Below are positions 15,996-23,234 of a stretch of DNA of 23,234 nucleotides, in pieces. The first letter of the stretch is position 1. Each line of letters begins with the position of its first letter. The notes under the pieces are model-generated. The model saw nothing but the letters and a program-made list of their open reading frames with translations, searched no databases and was not told the DNA's origin. Made by a program: the position numbers and the translations under genes. Source of the DNA: JBFMAE01 sp040756085 (GTDB taxonomy: Bacteria; Desulfobacterota; BSN033; UBA1163); the NCBI GenBank assembly GCA_040756085.1, contig JBFMAE010000001.1, forward strand, positions 1-23,234. Direction: 5' to 3'.

Positions 15996-16035
15996 AACCC
16001 CTCTAAAAAATCTCAAAAGGAAGGAAGGGATAGAT

Positions 16036-17760
16036 ATGTATGACAATCTGGATCTCAATGATATGGATAGAAGTATTTCAGGATTGAGAACACTCCGAAT
16101 TCCTGATGATGAAGATATTTTCTGGTTCCGTGACGATTTACACCAACCCTACCCAATCTCTCCTCTGGGAATGACTACCATACAGAAGCATCATGCTTGG
16201 GGTTATCACGTGGCAGCAGAAGAAACAAAATTACCACCTTCGAAGGGTGGCCATGTCAAGATTTTTAAAGGGAGGGTCTTCCTTGGATTTGAAGAGCTGC
16301 AGGACAAAGCAGAGATTGGAAGAAGGGCTTCGGAATTTGGAAAACTTCTCGATTATTTGAGGGATCATTGGGATGAGTACTATATGCATTATATTGAAGA
16401 GGTGAAACAGGGGTTAAGCTTCATGGGGAGCGTGAATGATGGGATGTCCGATATCGATCTGCACGATGGACTCCGAAGAAGTGAGGAGATCAACAAAAGG
16501 AACTGGGAGATTCATTTTACTCTTATGTATCCGGCGGATGCCCTCTATTTTGAATTTGAAGCTTTTTGTAAGGAAAATGGATTAGAGGAGAAGGATGCCA
16601 CTGTCATGCTCAAAGGATTGGATACGATGGCAACCAGGACTGACCAGAGCTTTTGGGAATTAACGAAACAGGCTGAGGAGACGGGTATAGGTGAACTTTT
16701 TCTTCAAAATGATTCAAAAGAGATTCTAAGAAAATTGGAGAAGGATTCTAAAGCCACAACCTGGTTAGGGGCCTTTAGAAAATTTTTGGAAGTCTATGGC
16801 CACCGGATAACAGCAGCCCATCTCGATGTTATTTTCCCCACTTGGATAGAGGACCCGACCCCAGTGTTAGAGACGATCAAGACCTACATCCCCAGAGTGA
16901 AAGAGGGTTGGAATATTAAAAAAGACAGGGAGAGGATGATTAAAGAAAGCCAAGAGACGGCTGATCGGTTTATGTTCAAGCTTCCCCGAGATAAACAGGA
17001 ACGGTTTAAAAAATTGCTTGAAGTGGGTCGAAAAATTTATCAATTTCAGGAGGATCACGGTTTTTACATCGACGGGGCTTCAACCGCACGACTTCATGAT
17101 GTAGCAATGGTCTGCGGCAGAAGACTGAACCAATACAAACTATTAGAGCAAGCAGACGATGTCTTCTTCTTAAATTATAATGAACTGGAAGAAGTCATTG
17201 CAGGTTTAGCCAGGAATAAAAATGCAGCGGTCTATCATTACTGTCGAGTAATCCCTTGCACGGTGAAAGAGAGAAAATGGGGTTGGAATCAGGTAAAAGA
17301 GCTTCAAGAAGCACCGTTGACACTGGGTGCGGTCCCAGAAAAGGTGACCGACCCGATCATGATCAAAGTATTTGGGATGATCGATGAGGTGATAAAAGCG
17401 GGTAAGGTCGAGGAGATCCAAATCATGGAGCGTTTTGAAGGCTACCCAGGGGCTCCAGGGATCGTTGAAGGATCGGCCCGCGTGATCACAAGCTTCGAAG
17501 AATTCCCCAAGTTACAGCATGGGGAGATCCTCGTATGTCCTTACACTGCGACCGCTTGGACCCCACTCTTCCCGAAGATCAAAGGAGTCGTTACGGATAC
17601 AGGGGGGATGTTGACCCATGCCGCTATTACGGCAAGGGAATATAGAATTCCGGCGGTGGTGGGGACATGGAGGGCAACCAAATCCATCCAGGATGGAGAC
17701 CTCATTCGTGTCGATGGCAATTTAGGAATTGTCGAAATTTTAAAAAGAGTGAAATCTTGA
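16036..17760 (+). CDS. PEP-utilising phospho-histidine subunit (phenylphosphate-synthase alpha / rifampicin-phosphotransferase-like)
   Basis: A 574-residue protein that forms the second half of the split kinase. Residues about 475-570 are the swivelling phospho-histidine domain: GYPGAPGIVEGSARVI, ILVCPYTATAWTPLF, and TDTGGMLTHAAITAREYR with catalytic His528. It ends there, without the PEP/pyruvate-binding barrel of PEP synthase. The long N-terminal region (about 1-460) would be the substrate-binding part, as in phenylphosphate synthase and rifampicin phosphotransferase, where His carries phosphate from the ATP-grasp domain to a hydroxyl group. It lacks a signal peptide, so it is cytoplasmic. 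It lies three genes after the amidohydrolase-flanked ATP-grasp subunit, which it needs for activity. The substrate is unknown, and a phenolic or other hydroxylated compound is the inference from the family. Confidence 0.85.
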   Translation: MYDNLDLNDMDRSISGLRTLRIPDDEDIFWFRDDLHQPYPISPLGMTTIQKHHAWGYHVAAEETKLPPSKGGHVKIFKGRVFLGFEELQDKAEIGRRASEFGKLLDYLRDHWDEYYMHYIEEVKQGLSFMGSVNDGMSDIDLHDGLRRSEEINKRNWEIHFTLMYPADALYFEFEAFCKENGLEEKDATVMLKGLDTMATRTDQSFWELTKQAEETGIGELFLQNDSKEILRKLEKDSKATTWLGAFRKFLEVYGHRITAAHLDVIFPTWIEDPTPVLETIKTYIPRVKEGWNIKKDRERMIKESQETADRFMFKLPRDKQERFKKLLEVGRKIYQFQEDHGFYIDGASTARLHDVAMVCGRRLNQYKLLEQADDVFFLNYNELEEVIAGLARNKNAAVYHYCRVIPCTVKERKWGWNQVKELQEAPLTLGAVPEKVTDPIMIKVFGMIDEVIKAGKVEEIQIMERFEGYPGAPGIVEGSARVITSFEEFPKLQHGEILVCPYTATAWTPLFPKIKGVVTDTGGMLTHAAITAREYRIPAVVGTWRATKSIQDGDLIRVDGNLGIVEILKRVKS

Positions 17761-17812
17761 ATGGAAGATTTTAAAAGAACAGGAAGATAAGTTTGAAGAG
17801 CTAAAGATCACG

Positions 17813-19669
17813 ATGGTTTTTAAAAACAGATTGGCCTTGATCAACCTAACCAAAAGAGAGATTTGTCTTGAGGAGATCCCTCAGGAAATTCAATCCCAAT
17901 ATCTGGGTGGCAGAGGAATGAATATGTATCTCCTGGCCAGGAGAGTTCATTCCCAAATCGATCCCTTCGGTCCAGAGAATCCCCTGATCTTCGGCACTGG
18001 TTTTTTAACGGGTTGCCTTAACTTGGGAAGCAGGATGAATATTTCTGCGATCTCACCTGAAACAGGATATCTTGGTGATGCCAATATGGGGGGTGATTTT
18101 GGCGCTGAGCTCCGATACACTGGTCTTTCCCATTTAATGGTTGTCGGAAAGAGTGAAACCCCTGTCTATCTTTGGATAAAGAATGGGTGTGTTCAGATTA
18201 AGGATGCAGGCCATCTGTGGGGCTTCGATGCAGTGGAAACACAGAAAGCCATTCGTCAGGAATTAGGTGACGAGAGAGTTCAGGTCGCCTGTATTGGTCT
18301 TGCTGGCGAAAATTTAGTCAGGTTTGCGGGAGTGAGGACGGGTTTAAAGAGCATCGCTGCCCGAACCGGACTTGGGGCTGTGATGGGATCGAAACGTTTA
18401 AAGGCGGTGGCCGTTCGGGGGACGGAGGATCTTGTGGTCGACCATCCACAGGGCCTTTTGAGTTATTATAAGGATCTCCTAAAAGGTCTGATGGAAAGAA
18501 AATGGGTTCAAGCCCTTGGTCGATTTGGGACACCTCTGATGATCGCCTTAGGGAATACCGCAGGATTTCTTGCGGTACGTAATCATCAATGGACAAGTGT
18601 TGGAGAGGCTGGGTTGGGGTTGGTGGCGGAAAATTTGGAACGCTATTCTACGGGGATGGTTGCCTGCTGGAGCTGTCCGGTCCATTGCCGCCATCGATTG
18701 AGGATTGGAGAGGAAAAAGGAAAAGAGATCTACGGGGAAGGACCAGAATATGCCTCCGTCGGCTCCATGGGATGGAAGATTGGAAATTTGGATCTGGAAA
18801 GCATTCTTCAAATCGTCGAACTCTGCAACCGGTATGGATTAGATGCCATCTCGACAGGATCCTATATCGCCTGGGTGATGGAACTTTACCAGAAGGGAAT
18901 GATCGATGAAAAGACCATCGGATTTCCTTTAGAATGGGGTGACTCGAAAAGTATCCAAAAAATAATCCATATGATTGCGCAAAGGGAAGGGTTTGGTGAT
19001 CTCTTGGCCGATGGATCCTTTGCACAGGAACGGCTGGGACTCAAAGCAGGAAAATTTCTTTTACAGGTGAAGAACCTTCCCTTTGAAATGACGGATGAGA
19101 GGATGACAAAGAGTTTTGCTTTAGGGATGGCGACGGCCAGTCGGGGGGCTTGCCATATGCGAAGCAGGCCTTCCTTAGATATCCTCCGTCTTCCCGCTCC
19201 TCTTTTAGAAAGACTTTATGGGGGAGAGGTAGACCCCGACTTCACCTCCTGCAAAGGAAAAGGAAGAATGATCTGGTGGCATGAACTCCTTTATGCCGTT
19301 TGCGATTCCCTTGGGGTATGCAGATTTATGACGGTCTTCAGCAGTCCTCATGCTCCCCAATACAAAGAGTTTAGTGATCTTATTTACCTCTCCTCAGGCC
19401 GAAGAATTTCAGAGGAAGATCTGAAGACCGATGGGGAGAGGATCTGCACCCTCGAAAGGAGAATGCTTACCTTTTGGGGGATGGATCGGAAACAGGACCA
19501 TCTTCCCCTCCGATATTTTGAACCTGTCCCTGATGGACCGGCCAAAGGGCATCAAATGGATCCCGTAGGCTTTAATGAAATGTTGGATGAATATTATCAA
19601 CTTCACGGTTGGGATGAGAATGGTAGACCTACCAAAGAAGGATTGAAGAGGTTAGAGATCCCCCTATAG
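17813..19669 (+). CDS. Tungsten-dependent aldehyde:ferredoxin oxidoreductase family protein
   Basis: A 618-residue AOR-family enzyme (Pyrococcus AOR is 605). The N-terminal domain has YLGGRGMNMYLL at about 30-41 and ISPETGYLGDANMGG at about 81-95, typical of pterin binding. The 4Fe-4S ligands are Cys285, Cys288 and Cys292 (CWSCPVHC) and most likely Cys503 in the DSLGVC motif. It probably oxidises an aldehyde to an acid or works in reverse with ferredoxin. The family also includes BamB, the low-potential ring-reducing subunit of class II benzoyl-CoA reductase, so an aromatic-CoA substrate cannot be excluded. The ferredoxin-like gene directly after it is the likely electron partner. It is cytoplasmic, with no signal peptide. 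The start ATG is followed by the family's usual N-terminal strand. Confidence 0.88.
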   Translation: MVFKNRLALINLTKREICLEEIPQEIQSQYLGGRGMNMYLLARRVHSQIDPFGPENPLIFGTGFLTGCLNLGSRMNISAISPETGYLGDANMGGDFGAELRYTGLSHLMVVGKSETPVYLWIKNGCVQIKDAGHLWGFDAVETQKAIRQELGDERVQVACIGLAGENLVRFAGVRTGLKSIAARTGLGAVMGSKRLKAVAVRGTEDLVVDHPQGLLSYYKDLLKGLMERKWVQALGRFGTPLMIALGNTAGFLAVRNHQWTSVGEAGLGLVAENLERYSTGMVACWSCPVHCRHRLRIGEEKGKEIYGEGPEYASVGSMGWKIGNLDLESILQIVELCNRYGLDAISTGSYIAWVMELYQKGMIDEKTIGFPLEWGDSKSIQKIIHMIAQREGFGDLLADGSFAQERLGLKAGKFLLQVKNLPFEMTDERMTKSFALGMATASRGACHMRSRPSLDILRLPAPLLERLYGGEVDPDFTSCKGKGRMIWWHELLYAVCDSLGVCRFMTVFSSPHAPQYKEFSDLIYLSSGRRISEEDLKTDGERICTLERRMLTFWGMDRKQDHLPLRYFEPVPDGPAKGHQMDPVGFNEMLDEYYQLHGWDENGRPTKEGLKRLEIPL

Positions 19670-19693
19670 ATCTCCCTCGAAAGAAGATTCGTT

Positions 19694-20062
19694 ATGAAAG
19701 TGGAGGTGCAAAAAGAGAAGTGTACGGGGTGCCATTTGTGTGAAATGGTTTGCTCCCTGTTCCATTTTCGGGTCATTAACCCATCAAAATCCGCCATTCG
19801 CATTTTGAAGGACGATTTAGGAACCAACCTTCATCATCCAATGGTTTGCCGTCAATGCAAAAAGATGAAGTGCCTTGAAGATGAAAGTGTGGATGAGACA
19901 AACGAAATGGCCAAATTTATCTGGAATAAAAAAAGGGCGGAAACTTGCCCTTTTGATGGGCTGACGGTGTTTGGAGAAACGGCCTACCATTGTGACCTCT
20001 GCAGCGGAGAACCGCAATGTGTATCCGTGTGCACTAACAAGGCGATTACGATCAAGACATGA
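19694..20062 (+). CDS. Ferredoxin-like protein with three predicted 4Fe-4S clusters
   Basis: A 122-residue iron-sulfur electron carrier related to the small Fe-S subunits of molybdo/tungsto-enzymes. It has twelve conserved-looking cysteines: 10, 13, 16, 20 (CTGCHLCEMVC), 52, 55, 60 and 85 (CRQCKKMKC, then CPFDG), and 100, 103, 109, 113 (CDLCSGEPQCVSVC). By analogy with HycB/DmsB-like subunits, 10-13-16-113 and 20-100-103-109 would hold two clusters and 52-55-60-85 a third. It starts 24 bases after the AOR stop, so it is most likely that enzyme's electron-transfer subunit. It is cytoplasmic. Confidence 0.88.
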   Translation: MKVEVQKEKCTGCHLCEMVCSLFHFRVINPSKSAIRILKDDLGTNLHHPMVCRQCKKMKCLEDESVDETNEMAKFIWNKKRAETCPFDGLTVFGETAYHCDLCSGEPQCVSVCTNKAITIKT

Positions 20063-20084
20063 AGATTAAAAAGGAGGAAAGAAC

Positions 20085-21266
20085 ATGGCCTATGGGAAGC
20101 TATTTTCATCCATCACAATGAGAGGGGTAGCCTTTCCCAATCGAATCCAGCGCACCTCCATGGTTTCCGGACTGGCCACGGAGGACGGCTGGGTCACGGA
20201 CGCTTTGAAGAAACGATATCAGAGGGAGGCGAAAGGCGGAGTGGGCGCCATTGTGGTGGAAGCTGCCGTCATCATCCCATCGAGGAGTTCATATAATCTT
20301 CGGATCAGTGATGACCGTTTTTTATCGGGTCTTATGGAATTGGTGAGGGGGATACGTGAGGCGAACCCGGAGGTGAAGATCGGGATCCAGATCATGCAGT
20401 TTCTGAAACTTTCCAAAACGGGCTGGAGACAAAGGGTGGAGGATTTTAAAGCCGAGGACCTTCCCAACATCGTCAATGACCATGTGGCCGCTGCCAGGCG
20501 TGCCTTGGAAGCCGGGTTCGATTTCATCGAGATCCATATGGCCCATGCCTATGTCCTGGCCTCCTTCCTCTCCCGCTCGAATAAGAGAACGGATGGATAT
20601 GGAGGGAGACTTGAAAACAGGATGAAGCTTCCGATGGAAGTCTATCAGGCGGTCCGAAGACTTGTAGGAGAGAACTATCCCCTCGGCGTGAGAATCAATG
20701 GAGAAGATTTCGTCATCGAAGGGAATACCCTCGCCCAAAGCACCGTGATCGCTCGAAGGTTTGCTCAACTTGGAGCGGATTATATCAGCGTCTCTGCGGG
20801 CAGTCGATTTGAAGATTCAAAGACCCCTCCAGAAGGCAGCCCGCCAGATCCCATGTCAGGCTATAGTGGCCACCGCATGAGCCCATGGTATTGGTGGCCC
20901 GATGGAACACATGTCTACTTGGCAGAGGGAATCAGGCGGGCGGTCCGGGAGGCAGGTTTTGATACCCCTGTGGTGACAGCGGGAAAGATCAGAGAACCCA
21001 AGCATGCAGAAGAGATATTGCAACAGGGAAAAGCAGATGTGATCGGGTTGTGCCGGGCCCTTCTTGCCGACCCTGATTGGCCCATTAAAGCCAAAGGGGG
21101 GAGAGAAAAAGAGATCGTGCGGTGCGTGGCCTGCAACTGGTGTCTTGAGGCGGACTCAAGATATGAACAGGTGAAATGTACTCGATATCCAGAAGGATAT
21201 TTACATGCCCCTGAGCCCTTCTTCCCTAAGATGGCAAGACCCGGTTCATTCAAAGACGAGGCTTAA
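20085..21266 (+). CDS. OYE-family NADH:flavin oxidoreductase with C-terminal Fe-S motif
   Basis: A 393-residue FMN-binding TIM-barrel reductase of the Old Yellow Enzyme family, related to the N-terminal half of 2,4-dienoyl-CoA reductase. Seen are KLFSSITMRGVAFPNRI, the active-site segment EIHMAHAYVLASFLSRSNKRTDGYGG, GVRINGEDF, and the phosphate-binding end VVTAGKIR...DVIGLCRALLADPDWP. A C-terminal cysteine motif, Cys347, Cys350, Cys353 and Cys365, suggests a 4Fe-4S cluster. Its spacing CX2CX2CX11C is one residue shorter than the CX2CX3CX11C of dienoyl-CoA reductase. The FAD/NAD domain that follows in that enzyme is absent, so electrons probably come from another protein, such as the adjacent ferredoxin. 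It would reduce a conjugated C=C bond. A strong AAAAGGAGG ribosome site precedes it. Confidence 0.88.
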   Translation: MAYGKLFSSITMRGVAFPNRIQRTSMVSGLATEDGWVTDALKKRYQREAKGGVGAIVVEAAVIIPSRSSYNLRISDDRFLSGLMELVRGIREANPEVKIGIQIMQFLKLSKTGWRQRVEDFKAEDLPNIVNDHVAAARRALEAGFDFIEIHMAHAYVLASFLSRSNKRTDGYGGRLENRMKLPMEVYQAVRRLVGENYPLGVRINGEDFVIEGNTLAQSTVIARRFAQLGADYISVSAGSRFEDSKTPPEGSPPDPMSGYSGHRMSPWYWWPDGTHVYLAEGIRRAVREAGFDTPVVTAGKIREPKHAEEILQQGKADVIGLCRALLADPDWPIKAKGGREKEIVRCVACNWCLEADSRYEQVKCTRYPEGYLHAPEPFFPKMARPGSFKDEA

Positions 21267-21317
21267 TGACAGATTCGATGACAAAGATGGACGACAACGA
21301 TAAAGGAGTGGCGGAAC

Positions 21318-22979
21318 ATGAGCCTGATCGAATTTCCAAGACATAGAGGGGAAGACGCCCAGAGATATAGCAGATATCGGTGGTGGTTAGGCATGACCCT
21401 TGGAGATGTTCTCGACAAAACCGCTGCTGTATTCCCGGAGAAAGAAGCCATTGTGGATGATCGTGTCCGGTTGACTTACCGGGATCTCCAGGAGAAGGTG
21501 GGACGAATCGGTGTCGGTTTAATGAAATTAGGACTCAAGAGAGGGGACACCGTTCTTTTACAACTTCCGAACTGGAGTGAGTTTGTTTGCTCCTATTTTG
21601 CCATTCAACAAATAGGGTCCGTTCCTGTTCTCTTGATCCCTGGATATAAACAGTTAGAAGTAAGTCATCTTGCCCATCTCGCCGAGGCGAAGGCTTGGAT
21701 CGTACCAGAGGTTTGTCGAAAAATCGATTATACCTCCTTTGTTGCAGGCGTGAGGGAGAAAAACCCCCAACTCGAGCATGTTATCTCTGTGAGAGGGGAG
21801 CAAAAGAGTGGGGCCTTTTCAACGAGCCTGGAAGATCTCATGGGTCAAGAGCTTAGTGCGGTGGATCGGGATCAACTGTCCAACCAGCGGCCTGAACCAA
21901 CAGATATCGCCCATATACTTCCTTCAGGGGGGACCACCGGGTTACTTAAGGGGATTCCCAGAACGCATAATGATTATCTTTGCAATGTGGAGTATCTGCA
22001 TAAGGCATGGGAGATGAATCCCAAAGAGATCTGCCTTCTCATCGTCCCCGTCGGTCACAACCTCGCCCTGCTCAATGTCGTGGGTGCCATTTTTTTAGGT
22101 TACAAATTAGTTTTGTTAGATTCAACCAAGCCTCAGGATATTTGTCACACCATCCAATCCGAGAGGGTGACCTATATGCCGACGGTTCCCAGCCTTGTGA
22201 AGCGAATCATCGAAATGGAGCAACTCCAGAACTATGACCTAAATTCTTTGAAAAAAATATCGGCTGGAGGTGAACCCAGTCCTCCTGAGTTGATTCGAGA
22301 AGTGTATCGAAAACTGGGGTGCACTTACATCAATGAATTTGGGATGAGTGAAGGATTACTTTGTAGGACAAAACTCACCGATGATGTTGAAACGATCTGC
22401 AATACGGTTGGCAAACCCTGCTGTCCCTATGAACAGGTGAAAATTATTGATGAAGGAGGGATGGAGTTACCCCCCCATCAAGATGGCGAATTGGTGACCA
22501 AGGGCCCTGGCATATTTGCCGGGTATTTAAAAAATCCAGAGGAGAATAGAAGAAGTTTTACACAAAATGGGTTCTTTAGAACGGGCGATCAGGCAAGAAT
22601 AGATCGCTCCGGGTATCTAAGGATCACAGGAAGAATTAAAGACATTATTATCAGAGGAGGAGAGAACATCAGCCCTGCTCAGGTCGAAGGGCTTCTCTGT
22701 TCCTATCCAGGGATTGCCGATGCAGCGGTCGTCGGAATGCCGAATAAAGAATTGGGCGAGAAGGTTTGTGCCTACATCAAGCCTATCCCCGGAGAAAAAA
22801 TTGATCCCGAGGGGATCAAGGCTTTTATGGAAGAGAAGGGGGCCTCAAAAATGTTGATCCCGGAAAGGTTCGAGTTCGTGGAGGATCTGCCCTTGACGCA
22901 AGCAGGGAAGCATGACAAAAAGGCCTTGCGAGAGGATATCAAGGGGAAGATAGGATTGATCAAATCAAACCCGCCATAG
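21318..22979 (+). CDS. Aryl-acid AMP ligase / CoA ligase (EntE/DhbE-like)
   Basis: A 553-residue ANL-superfamily adenylating enzyme closest in motifs to 2,3-dihydroxybenzoate-AMP ligases. Core motifs are PSGGTTGLLK at residues 202-211, followed by GIPRTHNDY (the PRTHxDY stretch is typical of EntE/DhbE), EFGMSEG at 340-346, the hinge region RTGDQARIDRSGYLRITGR, and the catalytic C-terminal lysine Lys531 in LTQAGKHDKK. It probably activates an aromatic or similar carboxylic acid. No carrier protein or siderophore gene is nearby, so CoA rather than a carrier protein is the likely acceptor. That would supply the thioester for the hydratase and reductases of the operon. The ATG at 21318 follows AAAGGAG. 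Confidence 0.85.
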   Translation: MSLIEFPRHRGEDAQRYSRYRWWLGMTLGDVLDKTAAVFPEKEAIVDDRVRLTYRDLQEKVGRIGVGLMKLGLKRGDTVLLQLPNWSEFVCSYFAIQQIGSVPVLLIPGYKQLEVSHLAHLAEAKAWIVPEVCRKIDYTSFVAGVREKNPQLEHVISVRGEQKSGAFSTSLEDLMGQELSAVDRDQLSNQRPEPTDIAHILPSGGTTGLLKGIPRTHNDYLCNVEYLHKAWEMNPKEICLLIVPVGHNLALLNVVGAIFLGYKLVLLDSTKPQDICHTIQSERVTYMPTVPSLVKRIIEMEQLQNYDLNSLKKISAGGEPSPPELIREVYRKLGCTYINEFGMSEGLLCRTKLTDDVETICNTVGKPCCPYEQVKIIDEGGMELPPHQDGELVTKGPGIFAGYLKNPEENRRSFTQNGFFRTGDQARIDRSGYLRITGRIKDIIIRGGENISPAQVEGLLCSYPGIADAAVVGMPNKELGEKVCAYIKPIPGEKIDPEGIKAFMEEKGASKMLIPERFEFVEDLPLTQAGKHDKKALREDIKGKIGLIKSNPP

Positions 22980-23034
22980 GGAGAGAGGACTCTCCAGAAC
23001 CGATCGAGATTAAAAGAGGAGGTGTGACGAAATC

Positions 23035-23234
23035 ATGGCCAAAGAGAAAAAAGTAATATTGACCGATTGTACACTCTGTTATCATAGCTGTGGGACGAAA
23101 GTGACCATTGAGGATGGGATTGCGGTTAAAGTCGAAGGATTGGAATCCCATCCTTTAAACAAGGGGAAGCTCTGCCCTAAGGGGGAGGCAGCCCTTGAGA
23201 ATATCTATCATCCTGAACGGCTCAAATATCCGAT
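23035..23234 (+). CDS. Molybdopterin oxidoreductase, N-terminal fragment (runs off the window)
   Basis: The first 66 residues of a DMSO-reductase-superfamily molybdo/tungsto-enzyme. The N-terminal 4Fe-4S motif is complete: Cys12, Cys15, Cys19 and Cys47 (CTLCYHSCG, then GKLCPKG). There is no Tat signal, so the protein is cytoplasmic. AGAGGAGGTG lies 11 bases before ATG 23035. Several families share this opening, such as formate dehydrogenases, acetylene hydratase-like and transhydroxylase-like enzymes, and the fragment cannot choose between them. It continues the catabolic operon downstream. Confidence 0.85.
   Translation, partial: MAKEKKVILTDCTLCYHSCGTKVTIEDGIAVKVEGLESHPLNKGKLCPKGEAALENIYHPERLKYP

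Noticed and set aside
20085..21266. Full 2,4-dienoyl-CoA reductase
   Set aside because: Only the FMN/Fe-S half is present; the FAD/NAD domain is missing and the next gene is a ligase.
1..23234. CRISPR arrays, tRNA or rRNA genes
   Set aside because: No spaced direct repeats, cloverleaf or rRNA-like sequence was noticed on either strand by eye.

Overview
The window reads as a chromosomal stretch from an anaerobic bacterium, most likely a Desulfobacterota (deltaproteobacterial) lineage. This is an inference from gene content: an octaheme cytochrome c, a tungsten-type aldehyde:ferredoxin oxidoreductase (AOR), a split PEP-synthase-like kinase, a molybdopterin oxidoreductase and a branched-chain-type ABC importer. 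There is no rRNA or marker gene to settle it.

Layout. (1) 1-124 is the 3' end of a group II intron: domain V and a domain VI stem with a bulged branch-point A. A short palindrome follows. (2) 249-3648 holds two exported proteins on the + strand: a secreted esterase and a FecR-domain/Trp-rich (DUF6600-like) protein with a disordered basic tail. (3) 3652-5466 on the - strand is a multiheme cytochrome c. It is split by one in-frame TGA (5161-5163) into an N-terminal piece (signal peptide plus heme 1) and a C-terminal piece (hemes 2-8, no signal peptide). A hairpin directly after the TGA has the geometry of a bacterial SECIS element, so I annotate one 604-residue candidate selenoprotein. (4) 5467-5979 is intergenic, with promoters on both sides, a palindromic repeat and a perfect IclR-type operator. 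(5) 5980 to the end is a single co-directional run of about 16 genes, probably one catabolic operon.

The operon encodes, in order: IclR regulator; enoyl-CoA hydratase; a complete five-gene importer (Tat-exported binding protein, two ATPases, two permeases); the ATP-grasp half of a PEP-synthase-like enzyme; an ACMSD-type amidohydrolase/decarboxylase; a HAD-like protein with a degenerate active site; a 223-residue protein I do not recognise; the phospho-histidine half of the PEP-synthase-like enzyme; AOR and a three-cluster ferredoxin; an Old Yellow Enzyme (OYE)-type flavin reductase with a 4Fe-4S site; an EntE-like aryl-AMP/CoA ligase; and the start of a molybdopterin oxidoreductase.

How the genes may work together (inference). 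The split kinase resembles phenylphosphate synthase of anaerobic phenol degraders: an ATP-grasp subunit plus a subunit carrying the swivelling histidine, with no pyruvate/PEP barrel. It would phosphorylate an imported, probably aromatic or hydroxylated compound. The amidohydrolase would add or remove a carboxyl group, the ligase would make the CoA thioester, and the AOR/ferredoxin, OYE and hydratase would carry out low-potential reduction and hydration. No UbiD-type phenylphosphate carboxylase and no CBS-domain activator subunit is present, so this is not the textbook phenol pathway. The substrate cannot be named from sequence alone.
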